The position numbers were made by a program, and so were the translations under genes. DNA of 64,000 nt from UBA9676 sp036005525. GTDB lineage: Bacteria; Actinomycetota; Actinomycetes; Streptosporangiales; Streptosporangiaceae. The notes below the pieces were generated by a model. That model was not told where the DNA came from. It searched no databases and saw only the letters and a list, made by a program, of their open reading frames with translations. Below are positions 49,254-58,082 of the stretch, piece by piece (positions within the stretch are counted from its first letter, which is position 1; every line of letters begins with the position of its first letter). The stretch spans positions 1 to 64,000 of the forward strand of contig DASYQM010000450.1 in assembly GCA_036005525.1 (NCBI GenBank), read 5' to 3'.

Positions 49254-50439
49254 AGCATACACGGGGAAGGCCGGGCGGGCAACCGGTGCCAGGAGCGAGC
49301 CCGGCGCCTGAGACCTGAGGCACGGTGGCCAGGGCGTGCCGTGCCAGCGAGAAGCGCTGCCGGCCGATGCTGGTGTCCTTGCCCAGGGCAAGGTCGGCCA
49401 GCATCTCGCCGAGCAGGGGCCCGAACTTGAAGGCGTGACCCGAACAGCCGGCACCGACGACAACCGGTCCCTCGCGATCGAGCACGAAGTCCTCATCGGC
49501 GGTCATCGTGTACAAGCAGGTCTCCGGCCCGAGCCGGGTCGGCTCCAGCCCTGGCAGGCGCGTGCGCACATACTCCGCGGCCTGGTCGTCCTGTAGGGGG
49601 TCGATCTGGTCGAAGGGTCCCTCGGCGGGATCGACGGCCCGGCCGGGAACGTGCGCGGCCACCTTCACACCGGGGGCGTCGCCGACCATCGGCACGGCAT
49701 ACCAGATCAGCTCCACCTCCGACCACTCGATCCATGTCGGCCACGCACCCGCGCCCGTGTCGCTCGGCCGGAAATAGCGCACCTGCTGGAGGGTCGCGGT
49801 CAGCCGCGGGGCGCGGGCGACGGCTCCCGTCAGCAGCCGCTCACTCCAGGGCCCGGCCGTGATGACCGCCACGTTCGCCGAGAGCTCACCTGCCGGGGTG
49901 CGCAGGAGGGCCCGGCCGTCCCTGGGCTCGATGCTGAGTACCGGTGTGTGTGCCCGGAGCGGCACTCCGTCGCGCTGAGCCAGCCGCTGCAGGGCGGCGA
50001 CCGTACGCCCGGCCAGGCAGACGCCGGAGTCGGGCTGGAACAGCACGCTCTCGCCGGGCCGCGTCGCGATCCCGGGGAAACGCTCGCGCACCTCCCCGGC
50101 CGGCAGCCAGGAGTGATCCACGCCGCAGTCCGCCAGCGCCCTGCCGCACCGGCTCGCGCCCGGGCCGGCGTCGAGTCCGCCGGTCCTGATCAGCAACCGT
50201 TCGCCGGCGTCGCCCTGTAGCCGGGCCCAGGCCCCCAGCGCGCTGACCGCCATCCTGACGTAACCGGGATCGGGATAAGAGAGCCGGAAGATGCGCGTCG
50301 CACCGTGGGAGGAGCCGCGGGCGTGGCCGGGACCGAACTGCTCAAGCAGCACCGCCGGGACGCCCCGCGCGCCGAGCGCCCGCGCGGTCGCGGAGCCCAG
50401 CAGGCCAGCCCCCACGACCGCGACCTCCACCCGCTCCAC
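49252..50439 (-). CDS. N-methyl amino-acid oxidase (SolA/monomeric sarcosine oxidase-like)
   Basis: 395-aa FAD-dependent oxidase: dinucleotide motif VVGAGLLGSATA, the MSOX/MTOX-specific GSSHGATRIFR, and C308 in GPETCLYTMTADEDFV, at the position where FAD is attached covalently. It oxidises sarcosine, N-methyltryptophan or similar to release formaldehyde and H2O2. The C-terminal about 30 residues extend past the family norm. Confidence 0.9.
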   Translation of the reverse strand: MERVEVAVVGAGLLGSATARALGARGVPAVLLEQFGPGHARGSSHGATRIFRLSYPDPGYVRMAVSALGAWARLQGDAGERLLIRTGGLDAGPGASRCGRALADCGVDHSWLPAGEVRERFPGIATRPGESVLFQPDSGVCLAGRTVAALQRLAQRDGVPLRAHTPVLSIEPRDGRALLRTPAGELSANVAVITAGPWSERLLTGAVARAPRLTATLQQVRYFRPSDTGAGAWPTWIEWSEVELIWYAVPMVGDAPGVKVAAHVPGRAVDPAEGPFDQIDPLQDDQAAEYVRTRLPGLEPTRLGPETCLYTMTADEDFVLDREGPVVVGAGCSGHAFKFGPLLGEMLADLALGKDTSIGRQRFSLARHALATVPQVSGAGLAPGTGCPPGLPRVC

Positions 50440-50530
50440 GGCCGCGACGATAGCCGGCGCCCGCCGGCCCAGCCGCGGCCGAAACCCGGGTCTCGCCGGG
50501 GACGTGCCCGAGGGCCAGGGGGTGAGCGCG

Positions 50531-51478
50531 CTACGGGATGAGGGCGATCTTCCCCGTGACGTGACCGGTCATGATGGCTCGGTGGGCGTCGGCGGCCTTG
50601 GCGAGCGGGAAGGTCTGCGTCACGAAGACCCGCAGCGCCCGGTCCTGGGCGAGCCGGGCCAGCTCCAGCCGGGCGGCGTCGCGGATCTGCGTTCCCGGGT
50701 CCGCACCCGGCGCGCCACCGAGAACCTTGATGCCCTCCCGGAAGCCACGCGCGATGCCTGCAATGGTGGCGATCCGTGCCCGGTCGGCGACCAGTTCGAG
50801 CGAGACGTCGAGGGCCTCGTCCGCCCCGATCAGGTCCAGCGCGGCGTCAACGCCGCCGGGTGCTGTGGCACGGACCCGCCCGGCCAGTCCCGGCCCGTAC
50901 GCCACCGGCAGGGCCCCCAGGTCGCGCAGGAAGCCGTGCTTGGACGGGCTCGCGGTGACCACCGGCGTCGCCCCGCGCCCGGCGGCCAGCTGCAGCGCCA
51001 TCAACCCCACCCCGCCCGCGCCGCCATGGATCAGGACCGTGTCGCCCTCGTGCACGTCCGTCGCGGCCAGGAGGTGCCAGGCGGTCACGCCGGTCACCAT
51101 CAGGCACGCCGCCTGCGCCCAGTCCAGGGCGGCGGGCTTCGGAACCAGGGCGGCCGCGGGGACCACCAGCTCACTGGCGTAGGCACCGGGCGCCCGGTAC
51201 GCGATCACCTCGTCGCCGGCCGCGACCGGCCCGGCCGGGCCCACCGCATCCGGCCCGACCATGGACACCACACCGGCGGCCTCCAGCCCGGGCCGCACCG
51301 GCAGCCGGTCCGGATCGGCGCCGAACGCGCCGCTGTAGGCCTTGTGGTCGACCGGGTTGACGCCGGCCGCGCGGACCGCGATCCGTGCCTGCCCCGGCCC
51401 GGGCTCGGCGGCAGGCTCCTCGACGACGGCGAGCACGTCGGGGCCGCCGAACGCGGCGGCGATCACACTGGCTGCCAT
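50531..51478 (-). CDS. Medium-chain (quinone reductase-like) NADP oxidoreductase
   Basis: 315-aa zinc-independent MDR: N-terminal GroES-like domain (VNPVDHKAYSG), nucleotide motif HGGAGGVGLMALQLA, and closing AIMTGHVTGKIAL. ATG 51478 matches the family start (VIAAAFGGPDVL), but no good ribosome site is seen; ATG 51511 would add 11 residues. Probably reduces quinones or enones. Confidence 0.87.
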   Translation of the reverse strand: MAASVIAAAFGGPDVLAVVEEPAAEPGPGQARIAVRAAGVNPVDHKAYSGAFGADPDRLPVRPGLEAAGVVSMVGPDAVGPAGPVAAGDEVIAYRAPGAYASELVVPAAALVPKPAALDWAQAACLMVTGVTAWHLLAATDVHEGDTVLIHGGAGGVGLMALQLAAGRGATPVVTASPSKHGFLRDLGALPVAYGPGLAGRVRATAPGGVDAALDLIGADEALDVSLELVADRARIATIAGIARGFREGIKVLGGAPGADPGTQIRDAARLELARLAQDRALRVFVTQTFPLAKAADAHRAIMTGHVTGKIALIP

Positions 51479-51533
51479 GCCTGCGGCAACATCGCCGCCA
51501 GCGCCGGTCATTCCGGCAGCCCTCGGCAGCCCC

Positions 51534-52493
51534 CTATCCCTGCTGGTCGCGGCGGGCGCGGGCACGCCGCTTGCCCTCGTGCATCGCCTGCACCCGGGCG
51601 ACCGGGATCGTGTGGCCCTCCTCGACAAGATCGGCGCTCAACGGCTGCGCTGGCGGCATCTGGCCGGCCCATGGATCGCCGTCGGCGAGCAGGGCGGGCG
51701 CGGTGTGCACCGTGAAATCGGCTGGCGCCACGCGGTCGAGGTCATCCCAGGCCACCGGGAAGGACACCGGCACGCCGGGCCGGGCGCGCGGGCTGTAGGC
51801 CGCCACCACCGTCGCGCCGCCGGCCCGGGTCGCGTCCAGGAACACCTTGCCGCCGCGCTCTTCGCGGACGAAGGCGGTGGTGGCCAGCGCCGGGTCCAGC
51901 CGCTCGGCCCGCGCGGCGAGCGCCCGGGTGGCCGCGGCCACGTCCTCGATGGCGGCGTCGGGCGCCAGCGGGACGAACACATGCAGGCCCTTCGCGCCGC
52001 TGGTCTTGACCGCGCCCGCCATCTCGACATCGGCGAGGGCCTGGCGGACCAGCCGCGCGGCGCTGACGGCCAGGCCGAACGCGTCGTCGCCCGGCGGGTC
52101 GATGTCGAGTATCAGGTGGGTGGGGCTGGTCCAGTGGCCGACCCTGACCAGGGCCGGGTGGAACTCGACGGCCCGCTGGTTGGCGAACCACAGCAGCGTC
52201 CGGCGGTCGTTGCACAGCGCGTAGGTGACCTCGCGCCGCGAGGCCTCCGCCCACAGCGATACGGTCTGGACCCACGGCGGGGTGTATTTGGGGAGGTTCT
52301 TCTGCATGAACGGCGCCTGGCCGCGCAGGACGCGGATCACGGACAGCGGCCGGTCGCGCAGCACGCCGATCATCGGGTCGCGGACCGCGTCCAGGTATTC
52401 CACCAGGTCTCGCTTGGTCGCTTCCGCGCCCGCGAACAGCGGCTGGCCGAGGTTGGTCAGCGTCACGCCGTCCCGGACCTCGTCACCGCCCAC
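51534..52493 (-). CDS. LigD-type NHEJ polymerase/primase domain protein
   Basis: 319-aa stand-alone polymerase domain of ligase D, an archaeo-eukaryotic primase-type enzyme that fills in ends during non-homologous end joining. Catalytic D130 and D132 (LDIDPPGDD) and H171 in TSGAKGLHVFVPL are visible. The conserved NLPKYTPPWV opening is present. Ku and ligase are not in the window. GTG 52493 has a weak ribosome site. Confidence 0.92.
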   Translation of the reverse strand: MGGDEVRDGVTLTNLGQPLFAGAEATKRDLVEYLDAVRDPMIGVLRDRPLSVIRVLRGQAPFMQKNLPKYTPPWVQTVSLWAEASRREVTYALCNDRRTLLWFANQRAVEFHPALVRVGHWTSPTHLILDIDPPGDDAFGLAVSAARLVRQALADVEMAGAVKTSGAKGLHVFVPLAPDAAIEDVAAATRALAARAERLDPALATTAFVREERGGKVFLDATRAGGATVVAAYSPRARPGVPVSFPVAWDDLDRVAPADFTVHTAPALLADGDPWAGQMPPAQPLSADLVEEGHTIPVARVQAMHEGKRRARARRDQQG

Positions 52494-52567
52494 CTGGTGA
52501 GCTTCCCACGAGCTGGCACCCGGAGGCCATCGTGAGCCGGCGAGTTCTGCATGGCCCTTCCTTCCCG

Positions 52568-53185
52568 CTAGTCGAGCCGCGCGTGCACGGTAACCGATTC
52601 CGCACTCCGGTCATGCCGGGCAGCCGGCCACCGGGCGGCGATCATGGCGAGCACCCGCTGGTTCTCCGCCAGGACGTCCATCGCAAGGGTGGTGGCTCCT
52701 CGCGCCCGGGCCCGGCCGGCCAGCGCGCGCAGCAGCCCCGAGCCCACGCCCCGGCCCTGCCAGGCATCCGCCACCACCACCCCGATCTCGGCCGTCGCGG
52801 CACCATCGGGTCCCGTAGTATCCACCGCCATGGCGTGCCCGATGATCGCGCCGTTCCGGGTCGCCACGAGGGCGTCGACACCGTGCCGGGCGCCGGCCAG
52901 TGCCCGGAGCATCACCGGACTGGCCGGCAGCGCACCGGCGAAGAACCTCAGGTACCGGGTCCGAACCGACAGGCCGGTGAGAAAGTCCCTGAGCGCCGGG
53001 TGATCGGCGCTGGCGGCCTGCCGTATCTGGACCTGACCGGCTGGCCAGACCGGCCAGGGCGCCTGGGCTGGTTTCGCGGGCGCGCCAGGCAAAGCGGCCG
53101 TAGCAGCCAAAGCGGGCGCGGCAGGCAAAGCAGGTGTGGCAGGCCAGGCGGACGCCGCAGGCTTCCGTTCCTGGGTTCGCTTCAC
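52568..53185 (-). CDS. GNAT N-acetyltransferase
   Basis: About 205 aa. An Ala/Pro-rich N-terminal tail (about 40 residues) precedes a GNAT fold: VQIRQAASADHPALRDFLTGLS, acetyl-CoA loop QGRGVGSGLLRAL and DVLAENQRVLAMIAA. GTG 53185 is proposed; an in-frame TTG 53221 lies in a divergent-promoter segment (TTGACA) and is less likely. Substrate unknown. Confidence 0.83.
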   Translation of the reverse strand: MKRTQERKPAASAWPATPALPAAPALAATAALPGAPAKPAQAPWPVWPAGQVQIRQAASADHPALRDFLTGLSVRTRYLRFFAGALPASPVMLRALAGARHGVDALVATRNGAIIGHAMAVDTTGPDGAATAEIGVVVADAWQGRGVGSGLLRALAGRARARGATTLAMDVLAENQRVLAMIAARWPAARHDRSAESVTVHARLD

Positions 53186-53228
53186 AGACCCAGGATCCGC
53201 CTGGATTGCTGAGTCTGTCAAATGGACT

Positions 53229-53234
53229 TAGCAT
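53229..53234 (+). promoter_or_regulatory. -10 element (TAGCAT) with TTGCTG -35, leaderless gene 53241
   Basis: TTGCTG (53206-53211), 17 bp, TAGCAT, 6 nt, ATG 53241. The best-spaced promoter of the leaderless set. Confidence 0.6.
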
Positions 53235-53240
53235 GCGAGC

Positions 53241-53717
53241 ATGGGACGGCCCTGGATCCTCGACTACGACGGCGCCAACTGCACGATCGGCGCTGCCGTG
53301 GGCATCATCGGCGACAAGTGGACCTTCCTCGTCTTGCGCGAGGTGTTCAACGGGGTCCGCCGCTTCGACGACATGCAGCGCCGCACGCAGGCGCCCAGGC
53401 AGGTCCTCAGCGACCGGCTGGCCCGGCTGGTGGGCCAGGGCCTGCTACGGAAGGTCCCTTACCAGGAGCACGGGCAGCGCAGCCGTCACGAGTACCGGCT
53501 GACCGGCAAGGGCCTGGACCTCTATCCCGTGCTGGTCGCGCTGATGCAGTGGGGCGACCGCTACGCGGCCAGCCCCGCGGGCCCGCAGGCCATACTCACG
53601 CACCGTGATTGCGGCGAGCCCATCGGGCTCGAGCTCGCGTGTGCGGCCGGGCACAAGCTCGAATCCGCTCGCGAGGTGACACCGCTGCCGGGCCCGGGCG
53701 CACGCAAGATCGCCTGA
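53241..53717 (+). CDS. HxlR-family winged-helix regulator
   Basis: 158-aa HxlR protein: single cysteine C14 before the HTH (ANCTIGAAVGIIGDKWTFLVLREVFNG), the classical thiol-sensing position in this family, then winged helix RQVLSDRLARLVGQGLLRKV. The C-terminal HRDCGEPIGLELACAAGHKL adds two further cysteines. Leaderless. Followed 24 nt later by a methyltransferase gene with its own leaderless element. Confidence 0.9.
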   Translation: MGRPWILDYDGANCTIGAAVGIIGDKWTFLVLREVFNGVRRFDDMQRRTQAPRQVLSDRLARLVGQGLLRKVPYQEHGQRSRHEYRLTGKGLDLYPVLVALMQWGDRYAASPAGPQAILTHRDCGEPIGLELACAAGHKLESAREVTPLPGPGARKIA

Positions 53718-53729
53718 CCGGCGAGCCCG

Positions 53730-53735
53730 TAGGCT
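53730..53735 (+). promoter_or_regulatory. -10 element (TAGGCT), leaderless gene 53742
   Basis: TAGGCT, 6 nt, GTG 53742. Confidence 0.55.
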
Positions 53736-53741
53736 GGGCGC

Positions 53742-54500
53742 GTGAGTTTCGACGTCAGCGCGGACGCCTATCAGCGTTTCATGGGGCGGTTCTCGGAGCC
53801 GCTGGCGGCGCGGTTCGCCGATCTGGCCGGGGTGCGGCATGGGCAGCGGGCGCTGGATGTTGGCTGCGGGCCCGGTGCCCTGACGGCGGAGCTGGTGGGC
53901 CGGCTGGGCGCTGACGCGGTCTACGCGGTCGACCCCTCACCACCGTTCGCCGAGGCGGTCGCGGAGCGGCTGCCCGGCGTGGAGGTCAGCGTGGCGGCGG
54001 CCGAACGGCTTCCCTTCCCCGACGGGGCGTTCGACGCCGCTCTCGCCCAGCTCGTCGTGCACTTCATGACCGACCCGGTGGCGGGCCTGCGCGAGATGGG
54101 CAGGGTCACCCGCCCGGACGGAGTGGTCGCGGCATGCGTGTGGGATCACGGCGAAGGCCGTGGCCCGCTGACCTCGTTCTGGCATGCCGTGCGCGAGCTG
54201 GACCCCGCGGCGCCCGATGAATCCGGGCTGGCCGGTGTCGGCGAGGGCGAGCTGGCCCGGCTCTTCGACCAGGCGGGGCTCGCCGGGGCGGAGGCCACCA
54301 CGCTGACCGTCCGGGCCGGGTCGGCGACGTTCGAGCAGTGGTGGCAGCCCTTCACGCTCGGTGTCGGCCCGGCCGGGGACTACGTGGCGTCGCTGACCCC
54401 GGAGCGGCGCCAGCAGCTGCGCGCACGCTACCGGAAGGTGCTGAACGGGGGGCCGGTCGAGGTCAGCGCCACCGCGTGGGCGGTGACCCGCCGCGGCTGA
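53742..54500 (+). CDS. Class I SAM-dependent methyltransferase
   Basis: 252-aa methyltransferase of the Methyltransf_11/UbiE-like group: YQRFMGRFSEPLA start, SAM motif I ALDVGCGPG (about 37-45), acidic VDPS end of strand 2, and AERLPFPDGAFDAALAQLVVHF motif IV. Substrate unknown. Convergent with the PBP gene, 9 nt apart. Confidence 0.9.
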   Translation: MSFDVSADAYQRFMGRFSEPLAARFADLAGVRHGQRALDVGCGPGALTAELVGRLGADAVYAVDPSPPFAEAVAERLPGVEVSVAAAERLPFPDGAFDAALAQLVVHFMTDPVAGLREMGRVTRPDGVVAACVWDHGEGRGPLTSFWHAVRELDPAAPDESGLAGVGEGELARLFDQAGLAGAEATTLTVRAGSATFEQWWQPFTLGVGPAGDYVASLTPERRQQLRARYRKVLNGGPVEVSATAWAVTRRG

Positions 54501-54509
54501 TCCCGGCGC

Positions 54510-56201
54510 TCACATGTTGCGCAGGAACGCGTTCGCGATCGGCGCCGAGACATCGGCCCCCAGGCCGCCGCCCTCGACCAGCACAGCGAAGGCCAGGTCC
54601 CCGCGGTAGCCGATGAACCACGCATGGGCGCGTGGCTTCTGGGCCGAACCGAACTCGGCCGTGCCGGTCTTGCCGAAGACCCCGCCGGGGAAACCGACGT
54701 TGGCCGCGGTGCCCGTGGTGACCACCGCCCGCATCATCGGGCGCAGCGTGTTCAGGACAGCAGGGCTGAGCTTCTGCGGCTTGGCGGACTGCGCCGGCGC
54801 CGGGCTCACGACGAGCTGCGGCGGCCGCCAGGTGCCGTCTTCGACGGCGCCCGCCATGGATGCCTGGCTGAGCGGATTGACCAGGTCGGTTCCCTGGCCG
54901 AAGGCGTCGGCCGCCAGGTCGATCTGTGTTTTCGGCATGGTAAACCGCCCGAGCGTGGCGGGGATACCCAGATTGGGCCGGGAGTTGAAGCCGAACGTGG
55001 CCGCCGCCGACGCGAGCTTGGACCCGTTCAGCCGCTGTGTCGCGAGCGTGATGAAGGTGGAGTTGCACGACACGGCGAACGCGGTCTGCAGGCTGGTGGA
55101 GCCGAGATGCTCGTTGTCGAAGTTATGGAACGTCCGGCCCCCGACGTTCACCTGGGCTGGGCACTGCACGGTGCTGGCCGGGCGGAGCCCGGTCGCGGTG
55201 AGGGCGGAGGCGGTGACCACCTTGAAGGTGGAGCCGGGCGGGAACACACCCTGGAGCGCACGATTGAACCCGCCGGGCCGCTCGATGACGGCGAGCACCC
55301 GGCCGGTCGACGGCTGGATGGCCACGACATCGATGTGCTTGGTGGTCGTCGCGGCCCTGACGGCCGCGGACGCGGCCAGCTGGACATGCATGTCGATGCT
55401 GGTGCGGACCGGCTTGCCGGGCGTGGCCGGCAGGTGGGCGACGGTCGCGGCGGCGCGGTTGCCGGGGCCCTCGACGCGGATGGTGAGGGCCGGCCGGCCG
55501 GCCAGCTGCTGCTGGTAGGCCTGCTCGACCCCGCCCTGGCCGATCTGGTCGCCGGCCTGGTACGGGACGCCGAGCGCCTTGGCCTGGGCGGCGGTGGCCC
55601 TGACCACGTTGCCGGTCACCAGCGAGAGGGAGCCGGACTGGTTGATGGCCTTCCGTGAGCTCAGCACGGTGTTGTCGGCCGCGAGCACCTGCGCCCGCGG
55701 CGGCCACACCGCGTGCACGACGAACCGCTGGCCGGCGTGGAGCGCCGGATGGATGTCCGACGGGCTCCAGCTCACCCACCAGCGGCGGTCCTGCGTCACG
55801 AGCTGCAGCTGGCCGTAGTACCGCCACACGCGACCGGCGGCGATGGTGGCGGTGGCGGTGAAACGCGCCTGCGCGGAACCGCCGTCCTGGGTCACCTGGC
55901 CGAGCACCAGGTGGATGCGGCGCAGGCCAAGCTGCGCCGCCGCCGCCCGCAGCGGGCCGGCCACCCCGCCCTCGGGGGCGTTGACGGTGACCGCGTCCAT
56001 TTCGGCGTAGCTGCGGGCCTGCCAGGCGGTCAGGTAGGCGGACGCGGTGGTCTGCGGGCTGCCCGTGGTGTGCAGCAGCAGGAAGGCGACGATGGCCCCG
56101 GCCACCACCAGCGCCACGGCGGCCCCGACCAGCGCGGCGGCGACCGGCATGCATCCCGCCCGGGATCCGCCGTGTTCCGCCCGAGACGCGCTCCGGCTCA
56201 T
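54510..56201 (-). CDS. Penicillin-binding protein with NTF2-like (MecA_N) domain
   Basis: 563-aa membrane-anchored peptidoglycan transpeptidase. Membrane helix about 18-43, NTF2-like MecA_N domain about 45-155, dimerisation region, then the transpeptidase with S324xxK327 (PGSTFK), S378-C-N380 and K511-T-G513. All active-site motifs are intact. The architecture resembles PBP2a-like or PbpA/class B-like PBPs with low beta-lactam affinity; resistance cannot be claimed. Start ATG 56201. Confidence 0.92.
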   Translation of the reverse strand: MSRSASRAEHGGSRAGCMPVAAALVGAAVALVVAGAIVAFLLLHTTGSPQTTASAYLTAWQARSYAEMDAVTVNAPEGGVAGPLRAAAAQLGLRRIHLVLGQVTQDGGSAQARFTATATIAAGRVWRYYGQLQLVTQDRRWWVSWSPSDIHPALHAGQRFVVHAVWPPRAQVLAADNTVLSSRKAINQSGSLSLVTGNVVRATAAQAKALGVPYQAGDQIGQGGVEQAYQQQLAGRPALTIRVEGPGNRAAATVAHLPATPGKPVRTSIDMHVQLAASAAVRAATTTKHIDVVAIQPSTGRVLAVIERPGGFNRALQGVFPPGSTFKVVTASALTATGLRPASTVQCPAQVNVGGRTFHNFDNEHLGSTSLQTAFAVSCNSTFITLATQRLNGSKLASAAATFGFNSRPNLGIPATLGRFTMPKTQIDLAADAFGQGTDLVNPLSQASMAGAVEDGTWRPPQLVVSPAPAQSAKPQKLSPAVLNTLRPMMRAVVTTGTAANVGFPGGVFGKTGTAEFGSAQKPRAHAWFIGYRGDLAFAVLVEGGGLGADVSAPIANAFLRNM

Positions 56202-56503
56202 GGCTCAGCCCCCCGCCCAGCTCACATCGACGCACCCGTGGCAGCGGGAGCGGGACCTGAGCGCATCGCCAGTAGGGACGGGCAACCTGATGTCCTCACT
56301 GTTCGGGCCCCTGGCCAAACGATAACGCGCTGCTAACCCCCGGGTGCCGCGAACGAGACAAACGGCCCGCGCCCCGCGTACCGGCCGGAACTGATCCGGC
56401 TCGCGGCGCGGCGACGTACCTATCGTGGACGTCGAGGAGGAACGGTGCCCGCCACGCTCAGCCGGGTGTGGCTACCGCGTTGCCCGGTGGCCGGGAACCG
56501 CGC

Positions 56504-56509
56504 TAGCGT
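56504..56509 (+). promoter_or_regulatory. -10 element (TAGCGT) before the sigma gene
   Basis: TAGCGT, 7 nt, GTG 56517. A competing strong ribosome site GAGGAGG sits before GTG 56445. Confidence 0.4.
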
Positions 56510-56516
56510 CCCAGGG

Positions 56517-57077
56517 GTGGAGTCGACCGATGCGTTGCTCACCGCCCGCCTGGCGGCCGGGGACGATCACGCACTGGCCGAGGCCTTCGACCGGCTCGGA
56601 TCGGCCGTCTACGGAGCGGCGCTGCGCGTCCTCGGCGAGTGGACCGCCGCGCAGGACGTGGTCCAGGATGTCTTCGTTGAACTGTGGAGCCACCCCGGCC
56701 GGTACGACCCCGCGGCCGGTTCGCTGCGAACCTATCTGACGGTGCTGGCCCGGCACCGGGCGGTGGACATCGTGCGCAGCGAGCTGCGCCGGATTGCGCG
56801 GCAGGAGCGGAATCAGCGGCTGACCCCCAAGCAGGAGCTCCCGTCCCCGGGTGAGGAAGTGGCGGCCGCCGAGGCCGCAGGCGTGGTGCGGAAGGCGGTG
56901 CGCCTGCTGCCCGACAGCCAGCGTCAGGTCGTGGAGCTCGCCTACTTCGGCGGGCTGAGCTACCGCGAGGTCGCACAGGCGGCCGGCATCCCCGAGGGAA
57001 CGGCGAAATCGCGGCTGAGACTGGCCTTGGCCAAGCTGGAGTCGGTGCTCGAACCGCAGTTGCTGGAGCTGTCATGA
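56517..57077 (+). CDS. ECF RNA polymerase sigma factor (SigK/RpoE-like)
   Basis: 186-aa two-domain sigma factor: sigma2 about 10-80 (YGAALRVLGEWTAAQDVVQDVFVELWSHPGRYD, RTYLTVLARHRAVDIVR) and sigma4 about 125-180 (LLPDSQRQVVELAYFGGLSYREVAQAAGIPEGTAKSRLR). GTG 56517 matches the usual family start and a leaderless -10. Alternatively GTG 56445, with a strong GAGGAGG site, adds 24 residues that look unrelated. Stop overlaps the next start (ATGA), giving a second sigma/MDMPI operon. Confidence 0.9.
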   Translation: MESTDALLTARLAAGDDHALAEAFDRLGSAVYGAALRVLGEWTAAQDVVQDVFVELWSHPGRYDPAAGSLRTYLTVLARHRAVDIVRSELRRIARQERNQRLTPKQELPSPGEEVAAAEAAGVVRKAVRLLPDSQRQVVELAYFGGLSYREVAQAAGIPEGTAKSRLRLALAKLESVLEPQLLELS

Positions 57078-57931
57078 CCGCCGACGGGCGTACGGGTGTG
57101 ACGCCTCCCGCCGGCCTGCGGGAGCGGGTGATGGCGGCATGCCTGCGGGCGCGGCCCGCCGGTCACGCCGTCCCGGATATCCCGCGGATCTCCCCGGCCG
57201 AGGCCTTCAGCCGCGCGGCCGACGCCTTCTACGGGCTGCTGTGCGCCCTCAACGAGCCGGACTGGCGGCAGCACGTCATTCGGGACCTGGACGTCCAGGG
57301 CCTGGTCGGACATCTGGTCGGGGTCGAGGACGACGTGCAGCGCGCGCTGGCCGGCGACCCGGTGCACGAGGATCACGTGACGTCCACCCAGCCCGTGGCG
57401 GACCGCCAGGCCGGGCGACCCGTCGCCGCGACCCGCACCGACTGGCGCAGCGCGGCCGACCGCACGCTGGCGATGGTACACGAGGCGGACGTTGACTCCG
57501 AGGTCACCGTGTGGGGCATCCCGCTGCCGCTCGGCGCGGTGCTCGTCGCCCGGGCGTTCGAGCTGTGGACGCACGAGAACGACATCCGGCAGGCGGCGGG
57601 GTTGCCCGCGTCGGTGCCTGACGCCGCGACGTTGCGCCTCATGACCGAGCTCGCGACCGGGATGCTGCCCTTCGGGGCGATCATGACCGGCCTGCAGAGG
57701 CCGATCGACCTGCGGCTGGTCCTGACCGGCCCCGGCGGCGGGACCTTTGATGTCGCGATCGGCGGTGACGCGCCCGAGCCCGCCTCCATCGCCATCGTCA
57801 CCGACGTGGTCGGCTTCTGCCGGCTGGCCGCGAACCGGGCCAGCCCTGCCGATCTGGACGTGCATGTCACCGGCGACCTGGGCCGGGCGTCGGGCGTGCT
57901 GGCCGCCACCGCGGCGCTGGCACTCGACTGA
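57074..57931 (+). CDS. Maleylpyruvate-isomerase-family (mycothiol-linked, DinB-like) protein
   Basis: 285-aa protein with an MDMPI N-terminal four-helix domain (about 35-185), whose candidate zinc ligands are the His in LVGHLVGVEDDV and the H/E of ELWTHENDI, and a C-terminal SCP2-like MDMPI_C domain. Overlaps the sigma gene by 4 nt, so it is the natural candidate anti-sigma or thiol sensor for it. Enzymatic isomerase activity is unlikely without gentisate-pathway neighbours (inference). Confidence 0.82.
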   Translation: MTADGRTGVTPPAGLRERVMAACLRARPAGHAVPDIPRISPAEAFSRAADAFYGLLCALNEPDWRQHVIRDLDVQGLVGHLVGVEDDVQRALAGDPVHEDHVTSTQPVADRQAGRPVAATRTDWRSAADRTLAMVHEADVDSEVTVWGIPLPLGAVLVARAFELWTHENDIRQAAGLPASVPDAATLRLMTELATGMLPFGAIMTGLQRPIDLRLVLTGPGGGTFDVAIGGDAPEPASIAIVTDVVGFCRLAANRASPADLDVHVTGDLGRASGVLAATAALALD

Positions 57932-58040
57932 TCCGCCGCCGCTCCCGGCGACGTACCCTCCCCGGAAGCAGAACCCAGAGGGGAGCTTCCCCCCGTTGTG
58001 CCTGGGGGGGCCGGGGGGGCGGCCGGCCTGCTTGGCCGGT

Positions 58041-58075
58041 GGCGGGCCGGCCGGCACTGCGCCGGCCGGCCCGCC
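58041..58075. terminator. Perfect 15-bp GC hairpin between convergent genes
   Basis: GGCGGGCCGGCCGGC (58041-58055), loop ACTGC, exact complement at 58061-58075. Located between the convergent MDMPI and DUF202 genes. Very stable; no U-tract. Probably a bidirectional terminator. Confidence 0.7.
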
Positions 58076-58082
58076 TGTACCG

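Noticed and set aside
56387..56420. Autoregulated ECF promoter (GGAAC ... CGTA) before the second sigma gene
   Set aside because: The spacing between the two elements is about 23 bp, longer than the 16-17 bp expected for ECF promoters.
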